Assembly (NCBI GenBank): GCA_020846635.1
Contig: JADLDO010000048.1
Span: 182,569-246,568 of the forward strand
Source of the DNA: Caldilineaceae bacterium
Lineage (GTDB): Bacteria; Chloroflexota; Anaerolineae; Caldilineales; Caldilineaceae
Direction: 5' to 3'
Length of the DNA: 64,000 nt
Shown: positions 53,670 through 62,640 of the stretch, piece by piece
How positions within the stretch are numbered: position 1 is the first letter of the stretch
How the letters are laid out: each line of letters starts with the position of its first letter
Notes under the pieces: generated by a model
Database searches by the model: none
Seen by the model: the letters and a program-made list of their open reading frames with translations, nothing else
What the model was told of the DNA's origin: nothing
Program-made: the position numbers and the translations under genes

Positions 53670-54239
53670 TCATCGAACGGTTTGGTAGTGAAGCCCGACC
53701 ACCCCGATATCATAGGTCTTTGATTCTACGAGTTTCAGGTTGATCTTCTGTTTGAGGTCGCCAAACAGAGGGATTCCCCTGCCCAGAACAACCGGACTTA
53801 CATTCAGCCGGTATTCGTCGATCAAGCCCAGATCAATGAATGTATGGACAATGCTAGGGCTGCCGAAGATCATCAAATTCTTACCGGGCTGTTCTTTCAG
53901 TTTTGCCATCTCCTCGCCAATATTCTCCTGAATCAGCCGTGTGTTATGCCAATCCGCCCGTTGCAGCGTCTTGGAAAAGACAATCTTGTGTACGTTCTCT
54001 ACCCAGTTCGCATGGTGGAGGTCGTCTTTTGAGCTGTCCGGGTTGGCAGGCACAGTGGGCCAGTAACTTTCCATCATCTGATAAGTAATGCGTCCATAGA
54101 GAGCCGTATCTACGCTATCCGTCAGCGCGATGGCATCCTTAAAGATTTCCCCATTATAGCCAATCCAATCCATTTCACCGTTGGGGCCTGCGGCGAAGCC
54201 ATCGAGTGATATGTGCATCAAGGCGATTACTTTTCTCAT
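53670..54239 (-). CDS. Dihydrofolate reductase-family protein (RibD C-terminal-like)
   Basis: 189 residues. MRKVIALMHISLDGFAAGPN is the start of this family; ALYGRITYQMMESYWP and KNLMIFGSPSIVHTFID follow, with the NADPH-binding GxxxG-like segment. These reductases act on small molecules with NADPH; function here is not known. The start at 54239 is chosen because GAGGAG precedes it by 7 bases. It is the third gene of a run after ArsR and SRPBCC, a common bacterial arrangement. Confidence 0.85.
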   Translation of the reverse strand: MRKVIALMHISLDGFAAGPNGEMDWIGYNGEIFKDAIALTDSVDTALYGRITYQMMESYWPTVPANPDSSKDDLHHANWVENVHKIVFSKTLQRADWHNTRLIQENIGEEMAKLKEQPGKNLMIFGSPSIVHTFIDLGLIDEYRLNVSPVVLGRGIPLFGDLKQKINLKLVESKTYDIGVVGLHYQTVR

Positions 54240-54256
54240 GTTCATTCTCCTCAAGT

Positions 54257-54754
54257 TCAAGCTTGCGCCAAGAATTTTTCCAGGCGATCAAGCGTCTGGT
54301 TTGCGCCTGTGACGGCCCCCATCTCTTTTGCTGCGTCGAATTCTGCCGTGGTCGCGAAGAGCATACGCATGGTGATCTGGGTCTGGTTGCCCTGTTCGGC
54401 AAAGGTCACTGTCACCTGAAATTGTCCGGCATCACTCTCTTTGTCACCATCATTGTCGTCTTTGTCGTCGCCATGCACGTAGACTAGACGTTCGGGTTTG
54501 ACGACCTCCGTATAGACGATCTTGTTCGGATAATCAGTGCCATCTGGGCCATGCATGATAAAGCGCCAAATGCCACCCTCTCTTACATCCATCCCCTGCG
54601 TGGTTGTTGTGAAGCCTGTTGGTCCCCACCAGTGCGCGACATGGGCCGGGTCTGTCCATGCGTCGAACACAAGTTCACGCGGTGCATCAAAGACGCGCTC
54701 GATGATCAGTTCGCGCCCCGCTGTCTCATGCTTGGGCTCATTCTTTACGGTCAT
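54257..54754 (-). CDS. SRPBCC/AHSA1-family protein
   Basis: 165 residues. START-like fold with LIIERVFDAPRELVFDAWTD at the N-terminus, AHWWGPTGFTTTT and the end DRLEKFLAQA. These proteins bind hydrophobic ligands or act as stress-related partners. The start MTVKNEPKHE at 54754 follows GAGGAAACC. It is 40 bases after the ArsR gene on the same strand and so is probably controlled by that repressor. Confidence 0.87.
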   Translation of the reverse strand: MTVKNEPKHETAGRELIIERVFDAPRELVFDAWTDPAHVAHWWGPTGFTTTTQGMDVREGGIWRFIMHGPDGTDYPNKIVYTEVVKPERLVYVHGDDKDDNDGDKESDAGQFQVTVTFAEQGNQTQITMRMLFATTAEFDAAKEMGAVTGANQTLDRLEKFLAQA

Positions 54755-54794
54755 GTTGGTTTCCTCACTCTTATTCACTTTGCTTCCATGTACT

Positions 54795-55157
54795 TTACTG
54801 TTCGCTTGTATCTTCGGGGGCCTGTTGTTTTGCATCAGCTTGCAGCTTGCGTAGATAGTCATCCAAACGATTGAAGCTGTCATCCCAATAGCGCCGGTAG
54901 GTGTCGAGCCAACCGGACGCGTCCTTGAGTGGCCCCGCTTCGAGGCGGGCAAGACGCCACTGTGCCTCGCGGCGGCGCTCGATCAGGCCGGCGCGCTCCA
55001 GCACTTTGAGGTGCTTGGAAATGGCAGGGAGGCTCATATCGAAGGGCTCTGCCAATTCCGTCACCGACGTTTCACCCGCCGCCAAGCGAGCCAGGATGGC
55101 GCGACGGGTGGGGTCGGCGAGTGCTGCAAAGATGATACTCAGGGTGTCTTCTGTCAT
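54795..55157 (-). CDS. ArsR-family transcriptional regulator
   Basis: 120 residues. Winged-helix signature: IFAALADPTRRAILARLAAG, then TSVTELAEPFDMSLPAISKHLKVLERAGLIERRREAQ. It is a dimeric repressor. No metal-binding Cys cluster is visible, so it is of the type that occurs with SRPBCC genes. The start codon is only 2 bases from a 48-bp perfect palindrome, so transcription probably begins at or very near the ATG (leaderless) and the gene probably represses itself. Confidence 0.92.
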   Translation of the reverse strand: MTEDTLSIIFAALADPTRRAILARLAAGETSVTELAEPFDMSLPAISKHLKVLERAGLIERRREAQWRLARLEAGPLKDASGWLDTYRRYWDDSFNRLDDYLRKLQADAKQQAPEDTSEQ

Positions 55158-55159
55158 AA

Positions 55160-55207
55160 TGTTGTATTTTACCAGTTAGTTAATTAACTAACTGGTAAAA
55201 TACAACA
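55160..55207. promoter_or_regulatory. 48-bp perfect palindrome, probable ArsR operator
   Basis: Bases 55160-55183 are exactly reverse-complementary to 55184-55207, with TTAATTAA at the centre. The palindrome contains GGTAAAATAC-like -10 candidates on both strands and ends two bases from the ArsR start codon. Two or more nested operator sites are likely (GTTAGTTAA/TTAACTAAC in the core, GTATTTTAC/GTAAAATAC outside). Confidence 0.9.
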
Positions 55208-55377
55208 GTTTGAGCCGGATGTCAAGAGGCAATCTCAGCTTTGTTTAGGACTACAGGGTTGGAGATCTCTGCCAAAGGGAGAGGAGAGTGCGTTGAGCCG
55301 ACTAGAAGGAAGATAAATCCCAGCCGGCTCAACGCTGCGGTACTCTACAAAACAGGAGCCTACATAAGAGATCGAGC

Positions 55378-56415
55378 TTAGTCTCTGTACTCGGTCATGT
55401 TGCGACGCAGCGCTTTGGCGGCGGCTGCGGCAGCCGCACCGACAAGCACACCTGTTAATCCAGCGCGCAACGTTGCGTTTGTTTGTAGCTCATTCGTAAT
55501 GCTGACCGGCATGGACTGCTTGCCAAAGTCGCCTCGCGCGCGGTCGTAACCCTCGACAGGGGCATATAGATTATCGCGGGCCTGTTCGCTCTTGGGACGG
55601 TTCGTGCGCTGCCCGCTGAAGCCGGAGGAAAGCAGGTATTTGTCCAGCAAACGGGGCGAGAACTTCTGCATGGCTGCCATCATGCGTGCGGCATCTCCCG
55701 CAAAGAGATCGGCCACCGGATTCTCCGCAGCGTAGACAATTGTCTGCGCCACGACGCGCGGTGAGTAAATTGGCGGCAGGCCTTTGGGCATTACGCCGAG
55801 CTTGGTGCGTGCTTTATTAAAGAAGGGCGTATTGATTGTGGCTGGCATGATGTTTGTGACGCTAATCGGCACGCCTTCATGCTGTAGTTCCAAGCGCAGC
55901 GCCTCGAGGAAGCCGATGACGCCATGTTTGGAAGCTCCATAGGCAGCCTGATAGGGGAGGGTTCTGATCCCTTCAACCGATGAGATATGGATGAGCGCGC
56001 CGCGTCCTTCGCGACGAAGATAGGGCAATGCCGCCTTCGCCCCGTGAACTTGCCCCATGAGATTGACATCGAGAACCCGCCTAAACTCCTCCGGCGTCGT
56101 CTCCTCAAAGGTGGCATAGAGCGAAACAGCCGCTAACTGTACCCAAGTATCGAGTCGTCCAAAGGTGCGAAAGGCATGATTGGCGACCTCTCGCACTTGA
56201 TCAAAGTTGGTAACATCGGCCGTGATGTACGTTGCCTCTCCGCCCTTTTCCGAGATTTCATCGACAAGTGACTGTAGACCTGGCTCGTCGCGCGCCGAGA
56301 CCACAACTTTGGCTCCGCGCTGGGCAAAGAGTTTTGCCGCATCGCGGCCAATTCCACTCGATGCTCCCATTAAGACAACCACCTGATCTTCAACAGGTTT
56401 CAGTTCAATGTGCAT
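55378..56415 (-). CDS. SDR-family oxidoreductase with C-terminal extension
   Basis: 345 residues. The classical SDR core has VVVLMGASSGIGRDAAKLFA and the catalytic Ser in IHISSVEG and YGASKHG (Tyr-x3-Lys). It is followed by a ~90-residue extension ending in a hydrophobic Ala-rich stretch (LTGVLVGAAAAAAAKALRR) that may attach to the membrane. Substrate unknown. The start at 56415 follows AAAGGGG with a longish spacing; an in-frame codon 18 bases upstream is less likely. Confidence 0.85.
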   Translation of the reverse strand: MHIELKPVEDQVVVLMGASSGIGRDAAKLFAQRGAKVVVSARDEPGLQSLVDEISEKGGEATYITADVTNFDQVREVANHAFRTFGRLDTWVQLAAVSLYATFEETTPEEFRRVLDVNLMGQVHGAKAALPYLRREGRGALIHISSVEGIRTLPYQAAYGASKHGVIGFLEALRLELQHEGVPISVTNIMPATINTPFFNKARTKLGVMPKGLPPIYSPRVVAQTIVYAAENPVADLFAGDAARMMAAMQKFSPRLLDKYLLSSGFSGQRTNRPKSEQARDNLYAPVEGYDRARGDFGKQSMPVSITNELQTNATLRAGLTGVLVGAAAAAAAKALRRNMTEYRD

Positions 56416-56736
56416 TGTGCTATCCCCTTTCAAACAACCCTCTGGACTTCAGGGCTGATTCTGTGCGCACACATCCCGCCAATACTTCCTGCATACTACT
56501 CAAACAGCAATCATCTCGTCGGAAAGTCAGTGACCTTACAGGTGCAGGGTATAAAGCGCGGCACATATGGATCGAGCCAAAATGAACGGAGTTATAGATG
56601 GCGTGTGGGGTGTATTGATTTGGGGTGATGGATAGCGGTGGCAAACGACCTGGCAGTAAAACGACCCTCCCGGAAGCTTCCGGGAGGGTTTCTATATAGA
56701 GGGTTTTCTATGTGTATAGATGCCTGTTAATCGAGC
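56416..56736. other. 321-bp gap with shortened REP-like palindrome
   Basis: No gene is seen. It contains the 26-bp REP-like palindrome at 56664-56689. No clear promoter was identified for the SDR gene. Confidence 0.5.
56664..56689. repeat. REP-like palindromic element, copy 4 (internal deletion)
   Basis: A perfect 26-bp palindrome, half-site ACCCTCCCGGAAG, identical to the outer arms of the other copies but without the ~20-base interior. It lies 47 bases after the stop of the following dehydratase gene on the minus strand. Confidence 0.88.
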
Positions 56737-57879
56737 TTACTGGTAGGAGAGTGAGCCGTCGGGGCGGATCGGGAAGGGACGATGCCAACTGCGGAAAGGA
56801 TAGCGTTCGAGTGCTTCGACATTGAGGTCAACACCCCATCCTGGCGTTTCGGGAATCTCCAGGTAGCCATCAACCAGCTTGATCGGCTCATCGACAATTT
56901 CGCGGCGTGGGCCTTCATCATCGGCGTGATATTCGAGGATGAGGAAGTTGGTCGTGCTGGCAGCAAAATGGACGTTGACCGCTGTCGCCAGGGGACCACA
57001 GGGATTGTGGGGAGCAACGCTCATATAGCTGGCCTCGGCCATTGCCGCGATCTTCTTCATCTCCCAGATGCCGCCCATCAGACAGATGTCAGGCTGGATG
57101 ATGTTGACCGATTGCGTATTGATCAACTCGCGGAATTCGTGGCGCGTGTAGAGCATTTCGCCCGTTGCCAGCGGCACATCGACCTTCTTGCTGAGTTTCT
57201 CCAGCGCATCATAGTTTTCGGGGCGCAGGGGTTCTTCCACAAAGAAGGGCCGGTAGGGCGCGACGACAGCGCACAACTCCATTGCCTTCGAAACCTCGAA
57301 GATACGCGCATGGGGGTCTAGCCCAATATCAATGTCCGGGCCGACCGCGTCGCGCACTGTGGCGACGCGGCGTTCCGCCTCACGGAGCGCCTGGTTCCAG
57401 GGCATGGTATGCCAGTTTCCGGGCAACGGCCCCATTTTGATGGCGGTATAGCCATATTTTTCGATCAGGGCGACGGCGTTCTCTGCCAACTCTTCGGGCG
57501 TGCCGCCGCGCGGGGCTTGATAGACACGAACTTTGTCACGGCACTTGCCACCCATGAGTCGGTAGACGGGCAGCCCAGCCGCTTTACCGGCGATGTCCCA
57601 GAGCGCGTGTTCAATGCCGCTGATGGCGGCGTTGACGATGGAGCCGCCAGGAAAGCGCGAGCCGGCATACATGAGGTGGTATAACCCTTCGATGTCGCGC
57701 GGGTCACGGCCAATCAGCCACTCTTCAAAATCGTGGATGACCTCAACCGTGGCCTTGTCGGGGCCGCATGAATAGGCTTCACCGACACCGTGGATGCCTT
57801 CATCGGTATGGACTTTGACATAGGGGATATTGCGATGACCCAGGTTGACCAGATGGGTATCGATCTTCGTTATCTTCAT
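56737..57879 (-). CDS. Enolase-superfamily sugar-acid dehydratase
   Basis: 380 residues. Active site: Lys148 (TAIKMGPL), Asp188-x-His190 (LDPHARI), Glu215 (FVEEPLRP), Glu241 (ATGEMLY), Asp264 (IQPDICLMGG) and His291 (APHNPCGP). The pattern is that of aldonate-type dehydratases of the DgoD/ManD groups. It follows the MalG-type permease gene by 27 bases and is the last gene of an ABC importer run, so the imported sugar acid is likely its substrate. Confidence 0.85.
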   Translation of the reverse strand: MKITKIDTHLVNLGHRNIPYVKVHTDEGIHGVGEAYSCGPDKATVEVIHDFEEWLIGRDPRDIEGLYHLMYAGSRFPGGSIVNAAISGIEHALWDIAGKAAGLPVYRLMGGKCRDKVRVYQAPRGGTPEELAENAVALIEKYGYTAIKMGPLPGNWHTMPWNQALREAERRVATVRDAVGPDIDIGLDPHARIFEVSKAMELCAVVAPYRPFFVEEPLRPENYDALEKLSKKVDVPLATGEMLYTRHEFRELINTQSVNIIQPDICLMGGIWEMKKIAAMAEASYMSVAPHNPCGPLATAVNVHFAASTTNFLILEYHADDEGPRREIVDEPIKLVDGYLEIPETPGWGVDLNVEALERYPFRSWHRPFPIRPDGSLSYQ

Positions 57880-57906
57880 GCGGTACGTTGACTGTCTGCT
57901 TTCTAG

Positions 57907-58824
57907 TTAGCCTTTGAGACCTGTGGTAACAATGCCTTGCACGAAGTACTTCTGTGCGGCAAAGAAGAGAATCAACGGCGGGGCTGCAACAATGAGCGAT
58001 GCTGCCATGAGAATCGCCTCACGCGGCTCGTCGCTTTCGAATGGGTTAGAGACGAAGTAGCGCAGGCCAATCGAGACGGTGAACTTGTCTGGGGAATTGA
58101 GATAGATCAGCGGGCCGATAAACTCATTCCAATGTTCAATAAATGAGAAGATCGCCACGGTCGCCAATGCCGGTTTGGAAAGCGGCAGAATGATATTCCA
58201 GAAGATACGCACCGAAGATGCGCCGTCAATTTTGGCCGCTTCGTCCAAGTCGCGCGGGATGCTCATGAAGAACTGGCGTAGGAGAAAGATGAAAAACGCA
58301 CCGCCGCCAAAGAACGAAGGGATGATCAACGGCATGTAGGTGTTGATCCAACCTAAGTAGCGAAAGAGCAGGAAGGTGGGAACAATCGTCACCTGCCAGG
58401 GCAGCATCATCGTGCCGAGGACGAGGAAGAAGAGCGCATCTCGTCCAGGAAAACGAAAACGGCTGAAGCCATAGGCGACTGCGGAAGCCGAGAGCATCTG
58501 ACCGAACATCGCAAAGGCTGTGATAAAGACTGTGTTTAAGATAAAACGCCCAAAAGGAGCAATCGTAAACACATCTTGATAATTCTGGAAGCGAGGCTCC
58601 GCAGGCCACAGCGTTGGCGGGAATTTGAAAAGTTCGGTGATCGGTTTGAGCGAACTGCCAATTGTCCAAAAGAAGGGCAAACTAAACATCAAGGCCGTGA
58701 GAATGGCGATGAGATAGAGCGCGGCAGTCCCCAAGCGACGGAGAAACGTATAACGTTCAGCCTTCTGTGTACTGGTTGGGCGCGGCGTTAAGACCGCGGG
58801 GGCGCTTTGGGGTGAGGTTGCCAT
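57907..58824 (-). CDS. Sugar ABC transporter permease, MalG type
   Basis: 305 residues with six hydrophobic segments, EAA loop (LDEAAKIDGASSVRIFWNII) and the ending FVQGIVTTGLKG. The first 30 residues (MATSPQSAPAVLTPRPTSTQ) are a Ser/Thr/Pro-rich cytoplasmic tail. It partners the MalF-type protein encoded just upstream. The start at 58824 follows AAGGAACG. No ATPase is nearby. Confidence 0.92.
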   Translation of the reverse strand: MATSPQSAPAVLTPRPTSTQKAERYTFLRRLGTAALYLIAILTALMFSLPFFWTIGSSLKPITELFKFPPTLWPAEPRFQNYQDVFTIAPFGRFILNTVFITAFAMFGQMLSASAVAYGFSRFRFPGRDALFFLVLGTMMLPWQVTIVPTFLLFRYLGWINTYMPLIIPSFFGGGAFFIFLLRQFFMSIPRDLDEAAKIDGASSVRIFWNIILPLSKPALATVAIFSFIEHWNEFIGPLIYLNSPDKFTVSIGLRYFVSNPFESDEPREAILMAASLIVAAPPLILFFAAQKYFVQGIVTTGLKG

Positions 58825-58838
58825 AAAACGTTCCTTGT

Positions 58839-59765
58839 TTACACAAACTCGTAATAGACCAAGCGATCGGACAGCTTGATTTGAATGAACGAGAGAACAG
58901 CGATAATCACGAAGAATATCCACGCCAGCGCCGAGGCATAGCCCATCTGGAAATAGCTGAAGGCGTTGTTATAGAGATGCAGCATATAGAACCAGGTGGC
59001 ATAGTTCGGCCCACCATTGGTGGCGACATAGGCCAGCGAAAAGACGCTGAAGCTGCCGATAACCCCTAGAATGGTGTTGAAGAAGATCACCGGGGAAATA
59101 AGCGGCAAGGTCACATTGATAAAGCGTTGCCATGTGCCGGCCCCGTCGATCTCTGCTGCTTCATGCAACTCTTTGGGAACACCTTGCAGACCCGCCAAGA
59201 AGATGATCATGCGTCCGCCCCCGATGCTCGACCAGAGGGTGATCATGATCATAGAGGGAATCGCCCAGTTGCGATCCGTCAGCCAGCCAGGCCCAACGAT
59301 GCCCACTTCATAGAGCAGATAGTTCACCATGCCGACTTGGGGTTGCAGCAGCCACTGCCACAGGATTGCCATCGCGACGACAGGCGTCAGCGAAGGTAGA
59401 TAGTAGAGCGCGCGGAAAATGGAGCGTCCGCGTAGATTTTGGTTGAGCAGCATGGCTGCCAACAGTGAGCCCGATACGCCGAGAACGACCGCGGCGAGAG
59501 CAAAGTAGGCAGTGCGACCCAGGGAAGGCCAGAATAGTTTATCTGTAAAAAACGCGGTATTAAAGTTGGCTAACCCAATCCAAGTCGGGATGCCACCAAT
59601 TGAATATTCGGTGAAACTCAGGTAGAGGGACGCTACAATCGGCCCCAGAGAAAAGACGAGAAAGCCGATGATCCAGGGTGCTATCCACAGATAACCCTCA
59701 ATGGCTTCTCGCCGTTGAAGCGGAGATCCTAGCCAGGAACTCTTTTTGGCAGTCGCTGCACTCAT
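58839..59765 (-). CDS. Sugar ABC transporter permease, MalF type
   Basis: 308 residues with six hydrophobic segments and an EAA loop (LHEAAEIDGAGTWQRFINVTL). It starts MSAATAKKSSWLGSP at 59765, after GAGAGGAC; an in-frame codon 27 bases upstream is possible. It forms the importer with the following MalG-type gene, whose start is 14 bases after its stop. Confidence 0.9.
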   Translation of the reverse strand: MSAATAKKSSWLGSPLQRREAIEGYLWIAPWIIGFLVFSLGPIVASLYLSFTEYSIGGIPTWIGLANFNTAFFTDKLFWPSLGRTAYFALAAVVLGVSGSLLAAMLLNQNLRGRSIFRALYYLPSLTPVVAMAILWQWLLQPQVGMVNYLLYEVGIVGPGWLTDRNWAIPSMIMITLWSSIGGGRMIIFLAGLQGVPKELHEAAEIDGAGTWQRFINVTLPLISPVIFFNTILGVIGSFSVFSLAYVATNGGPNYATWFYMLHLYNNAFSYFQMGYASALAWIFFVIIAVLSFIQIKLSDRLVYYEFV

Positions 59766-59885
59766 ATATGCTAGTCCTCTCATAGTAGTCATGAGCGAGA
59801 TGCATGACTACTAGGCAACGCGCGGATGGTTGCCACCCGATCTGCGTGAGTGGCAACCATCCGCTACAGCAATCAATCAAATCCG

Positions 59886-61235
59886 TTATGGACGGGGCTT
59901 GTCCATAATATCTTGGATGGCGACGCGCACGCTTTCGATGAACGCTTCGTCCGGTTGGGCATTACCTGCCCACAACGGCTGCGTCAACTGATCCCATGCA
60001 ACTTCGGCTTCGGTCTGCCGCCAGTTGTTGGTGATGCGGCTCGCCATGGCGTGGTCCATAATGTCTTTGAAGACGACGCGGTAAGGGTGCTCGAGCAGCA
60101 CTTCAGCGCCATAGACATCCGGGCGACCGCCGACTGTGCCGCCGATGATGCCCAATTGGATACCGCTGTCCTGGTTGCAGAGGTAGTTGACCCACTTGAA
60201 GGCTTCTTCCTTGTGCTGCGAAGCCGTGGTCACACACTGGGCATCGACCTCATAGTCGGAGCCACCGACGCCACCTGGGCCAATGGGATTGGGAACAACC
60301 ATCCATTCGAAGGCGTCGCCAATGGCACTGTCGGTAACCGCAACCGAGGTGCCACCCTGATAGGTGCCGAGGACGCCACTGATCCACATATCGTTGGCTG
60401 CGCCCAGCATTTGGTCTGGGGTCGGCGCAACTTTGTGCGTTTGGAAGAGGTCATAGAGATAGTTGACCGCCTGGAGGGAAGCTCCTTCCGCAACCTGGAA
60501 CACGGTGCCGTCCTCGTTAAGCAGTTCGCCGCCGAAGGCGCGGCTCAGGGTCACCATGCCCTTCCAACCGGCATTGGGCAGATAGCCGAACTGCGTAGTG
60601 CGGCCCCCGTCTGACACAGTCAACAGCTTTGCCAGCTCGATGTGCTGGTCTTGTGTCCAATCGGCTGTGGGAACTTCACCACCCGCGGCTTCAATTGCCG
60701 TCTGATTGTAGTAGACAACGGCGAGGCCAGGGTGCGCCTTGAAGGGAAGGCCCAAGAGGTTGCCGTCAAGGGTAATGGCATTGATACAGCCTTCGTACCA
60801 TTCGCCCAAGTCGAGCCCTGCAGAAGCGACCAGATCGTCAATGGCAGCTACTTGTCCCTGGCTGTAGGCGAACTGAATCTTAGCGCCACCCAGCGCGCTC
60901 CAGATTACATCACCTTGTGTGCCACCGGCAAACATGGTTGCCATCTTGGCTTCGTATTCTTCGCCGGGGAAGGATTCCTTCACCACCACAATGTTCGGGT
61001 TTTCTTCCATGAACTTGGGTGTCTGCATCTCATACAGGGCATCTTCTTGCTGACCGATGCGAGCATGATGGCGGATGGTTACCTTTTCGCCAGATGGGGC
61101 GGCGGCTTCGCCACCAGCAGCAGGCGCACTCGGCGCTGCTCCGGGCGCTGCACAGGCAGCAAGGGCAAGGCCGGCGACGCTAAACGAGCTAACACGTAAG
61201 AAGTCGCGGCGTGATAAATGCTTCGGGTTGGACAT
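59886..61235 (-). CDS. ABC sugar-binding lipoprotein (Tat)
   Basis: 449 residues. Tat signal LSRRDFLRVSS, lipobox ALAAC (Cys28), Ala/Pro/Gly-rich linker and extracellular solute-binding domain (KFMEENPNIVVVKESFPGEEY; GLPFKAHPGLAVVYYNQTAI). It is the first gene of the run with two permeases and an enolase-superfamily dehydratase. It is not closely similar to the tandem pair at 22-26 kb. Confidence 0.92.
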   Translation of the reverse strand: MSNPKHLSRRDFLRVSSFSVAGLALAACAAPGAAPSAPAAGGEAAAPSGEKVTIRHHARIGQQEDALYEMQTPKFMEENPNIVVVKESFPGEEYEAKMATMFAGGTQGDVIWSALGGAKIQFAYSQGQVAAIDDLVASAGLDLGEWYEGCINAITLDGNLLGLPFKAHPGLAVVYYNQTAIEAAGGEVPTADWTQDQHIELAKLLTVSDGGRTTQFGYLPNAGWKGMVTLSRAFGGELLNEDGTVFQVAEGASLQAVNYLYDLFQTHKVAPTPDQMLGAANDMWISGVLGTYQGGTSVAVTDSAIGDAFEWMVVPNPIGPGGVGGSDYEVDAQCVTTASQHKEEAFKWVNYLCNQDSGIQLGIIGGTVGGRPDVYGAEVLLEHPYRVVFKDIMDHAMASRITNNWRQTEAEVAWDQLTQPLWAGNAQPDEAFIESVRVAIQDIMDKPRP

Positions 61236-61415
61236 TGATCCTCCTCAAGATAGGGCAGACATATCGGTTAGAATCGAAGTTGGGAACAAAATCAACGAAT
61301 CTTGACTCGTCTGCATACAATTTGGGAGCGCGACGAAACAGAGAGTTCTGTCAGCCGGCAATCCTGTATGCATGACGATATACGCTATGGTGGTCAGACC
61401 ATTTACTGCGGACAA

Positions 61416-61445
61416 ATGTTAACATAGTATCAGAGATGTTGTCAA
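61416..61445 (-). promoter_or_regulatory. Possible promoter of the binding-protein operon
   Basis: On the minus strand TTGACA (61440-61445) is followed after 18 bases by TAACAT (61416-61421). The -35 is perfect; the -10 is weak. The gene start is about 180 bases downstream, in a 283-base gap with no other gene. Confidence 0.5.
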
Positions 61446-61518
61446 TTGTGTTGCCAAACATTTCCCATCTCTGTCAATGTTCCGGCATACAGCTATACGC
61501 GCAGATCAATTGGATAGA

Positions 61519-62640
61519 TCAATGCTCCACGGTGGAACCGTCATCGGGGTCATAGAGACCGGGGTGATAGCGCGGTTCACCTCTTTGCGCGTCGACTGCT
61601 TCGTCGTCGAGTTCAATGCCTAATCCTGGAGCAGTAGGCAGCGGCAGATAGCCATCCTCCATGACAAAGGGGGTGCGTAAGTAGCCCTCGCCTAAGTGTA
61701 CTTGCTCTTGGGCCAGGAAGTTGGGAATGGCTGCGTCGAGTTGCAGACAGGCAGCCAGTGAGATAGGGCCAAGTGGACAGTGGGGAGCGATGGCCGCATA
61801 GTAGGCTTCGGCCATGCCCGCGATGATACGCCCCTCGAAGATGCCACCGGCGTGGGAAAGGTCGGGTTGGAGCACCGAGGCCGCGCCCTTTTCCAAGAGC
61901 TTACGGAAATCCCACTTGGTATAGAGCCGTTCGCCTGCGGCGATGGGAATGTGGGTCTTGCGCGCCAGGTCGGCCATCACGTCGAGATTTTCCGACTGGA
62001 CAATCTCCTCATAGAAGAGGGGCGAATAGGGTTCAAGCGCCTTGATAAACAAGCCCGCACTTTGGGGGCTGACGGCCCCGTGGAAGTCGATGCCGATGTC
62101 GATCTCATTGCCTACGGCGCTGCGTAGGGCGTCGATACGCTCGACGTGGAGATCAATAAAGCTTGGCGGCTCGATGACGCGATTGGGACGCGGCCCCCGA
62201 ATGACGGTTTTGAGTGCAATAAAGCCCTGCGCCACAAGCTCGCGCCCGTGGGCGGCGAGTTCTTCAGGGCTGTCGCCGCGGACATGCGCGTAGAGCTTGA
62301 TACGGTCGCGCAAGGGGCCGCCGAGGAGTTTGTAGATAGGCAGGCCCGCGGCTTTGCCCGCCAGATCCCACAGTGCATGTTCAACGCCGGAGAGCGCGCT
62401 GGTGAGGACAGGGCCACCACGATAAAACGCGTGTTTGTAGATAGCCTGCCAATGGTGGACAACACGGGTGGGGTCTTTGCCGATCAGGTACGGCTCGATT
62501 TCGCTGATGGCGGTGACAATCGTGCGGGGACGATTTTCCAACGTCGGTTCACCCAAACCGACTAGCCCCTCGTCGGTGTGAATCTTGAGAAAGACCCAAC
62601 GGGGCTTGACAATGATCGTTTCCAGTTTTGTAATCCGCAT
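61519..62640 (-). CDS. dgoD: D-galactonate dehydratase-like (DgoD family), paralogue 3
   Basis: 373 residues, paralogue of the two DgoD-like genes at 36.5-39 kb, starting MRITKLETIIVKPRW. Active site: Asp185-x-His187 (IDFHGAVSP), Glu211 (FYEEIVQ, with Ile in place of the usual Pro), Glu237 (AAGERLY) and His287 (APHCPLGP). Its ATG directly follows the TAA stop of the permease gene with no gap, so it is translationally coupled to the ABC importer. It is expected to dehydrate the aldonic acid that the importer brings in. Confidence 0.87.
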   Translation of the reverse strand: MRITKLETIIVKPRWVFLKIHTDEGLVGLGEPTLENRPRTIVTAISEIEPYLIGKDPTRVVHHWQAIYKHAFYRGGPVLTSALSGVEHALWDLAGKAAGLPIYKLLGGPLRDRIKLYAHVRGDSPEELAAHGRELVAQGFIALKTVIRGPRPNRVIEPPSFIDLHVERIDALRSAVGNEIDIGIDFHGAVSPQSAGLFIKALEPYSPLFYEEIVQSENLDVMADLARKTHIPIAAGERLYTKWDFRKLLEKGAASVLQPDLSHAGGIFEGRIIAGMAEAYYAAIAPHCPLGPISLAACLQLDAAIPNFLAQEQVHLGEGYLRTPFVMEDGYLPLPTAPGLGIELDDEAVDAQRGEPRYHPGLYDPDDGSTVEH

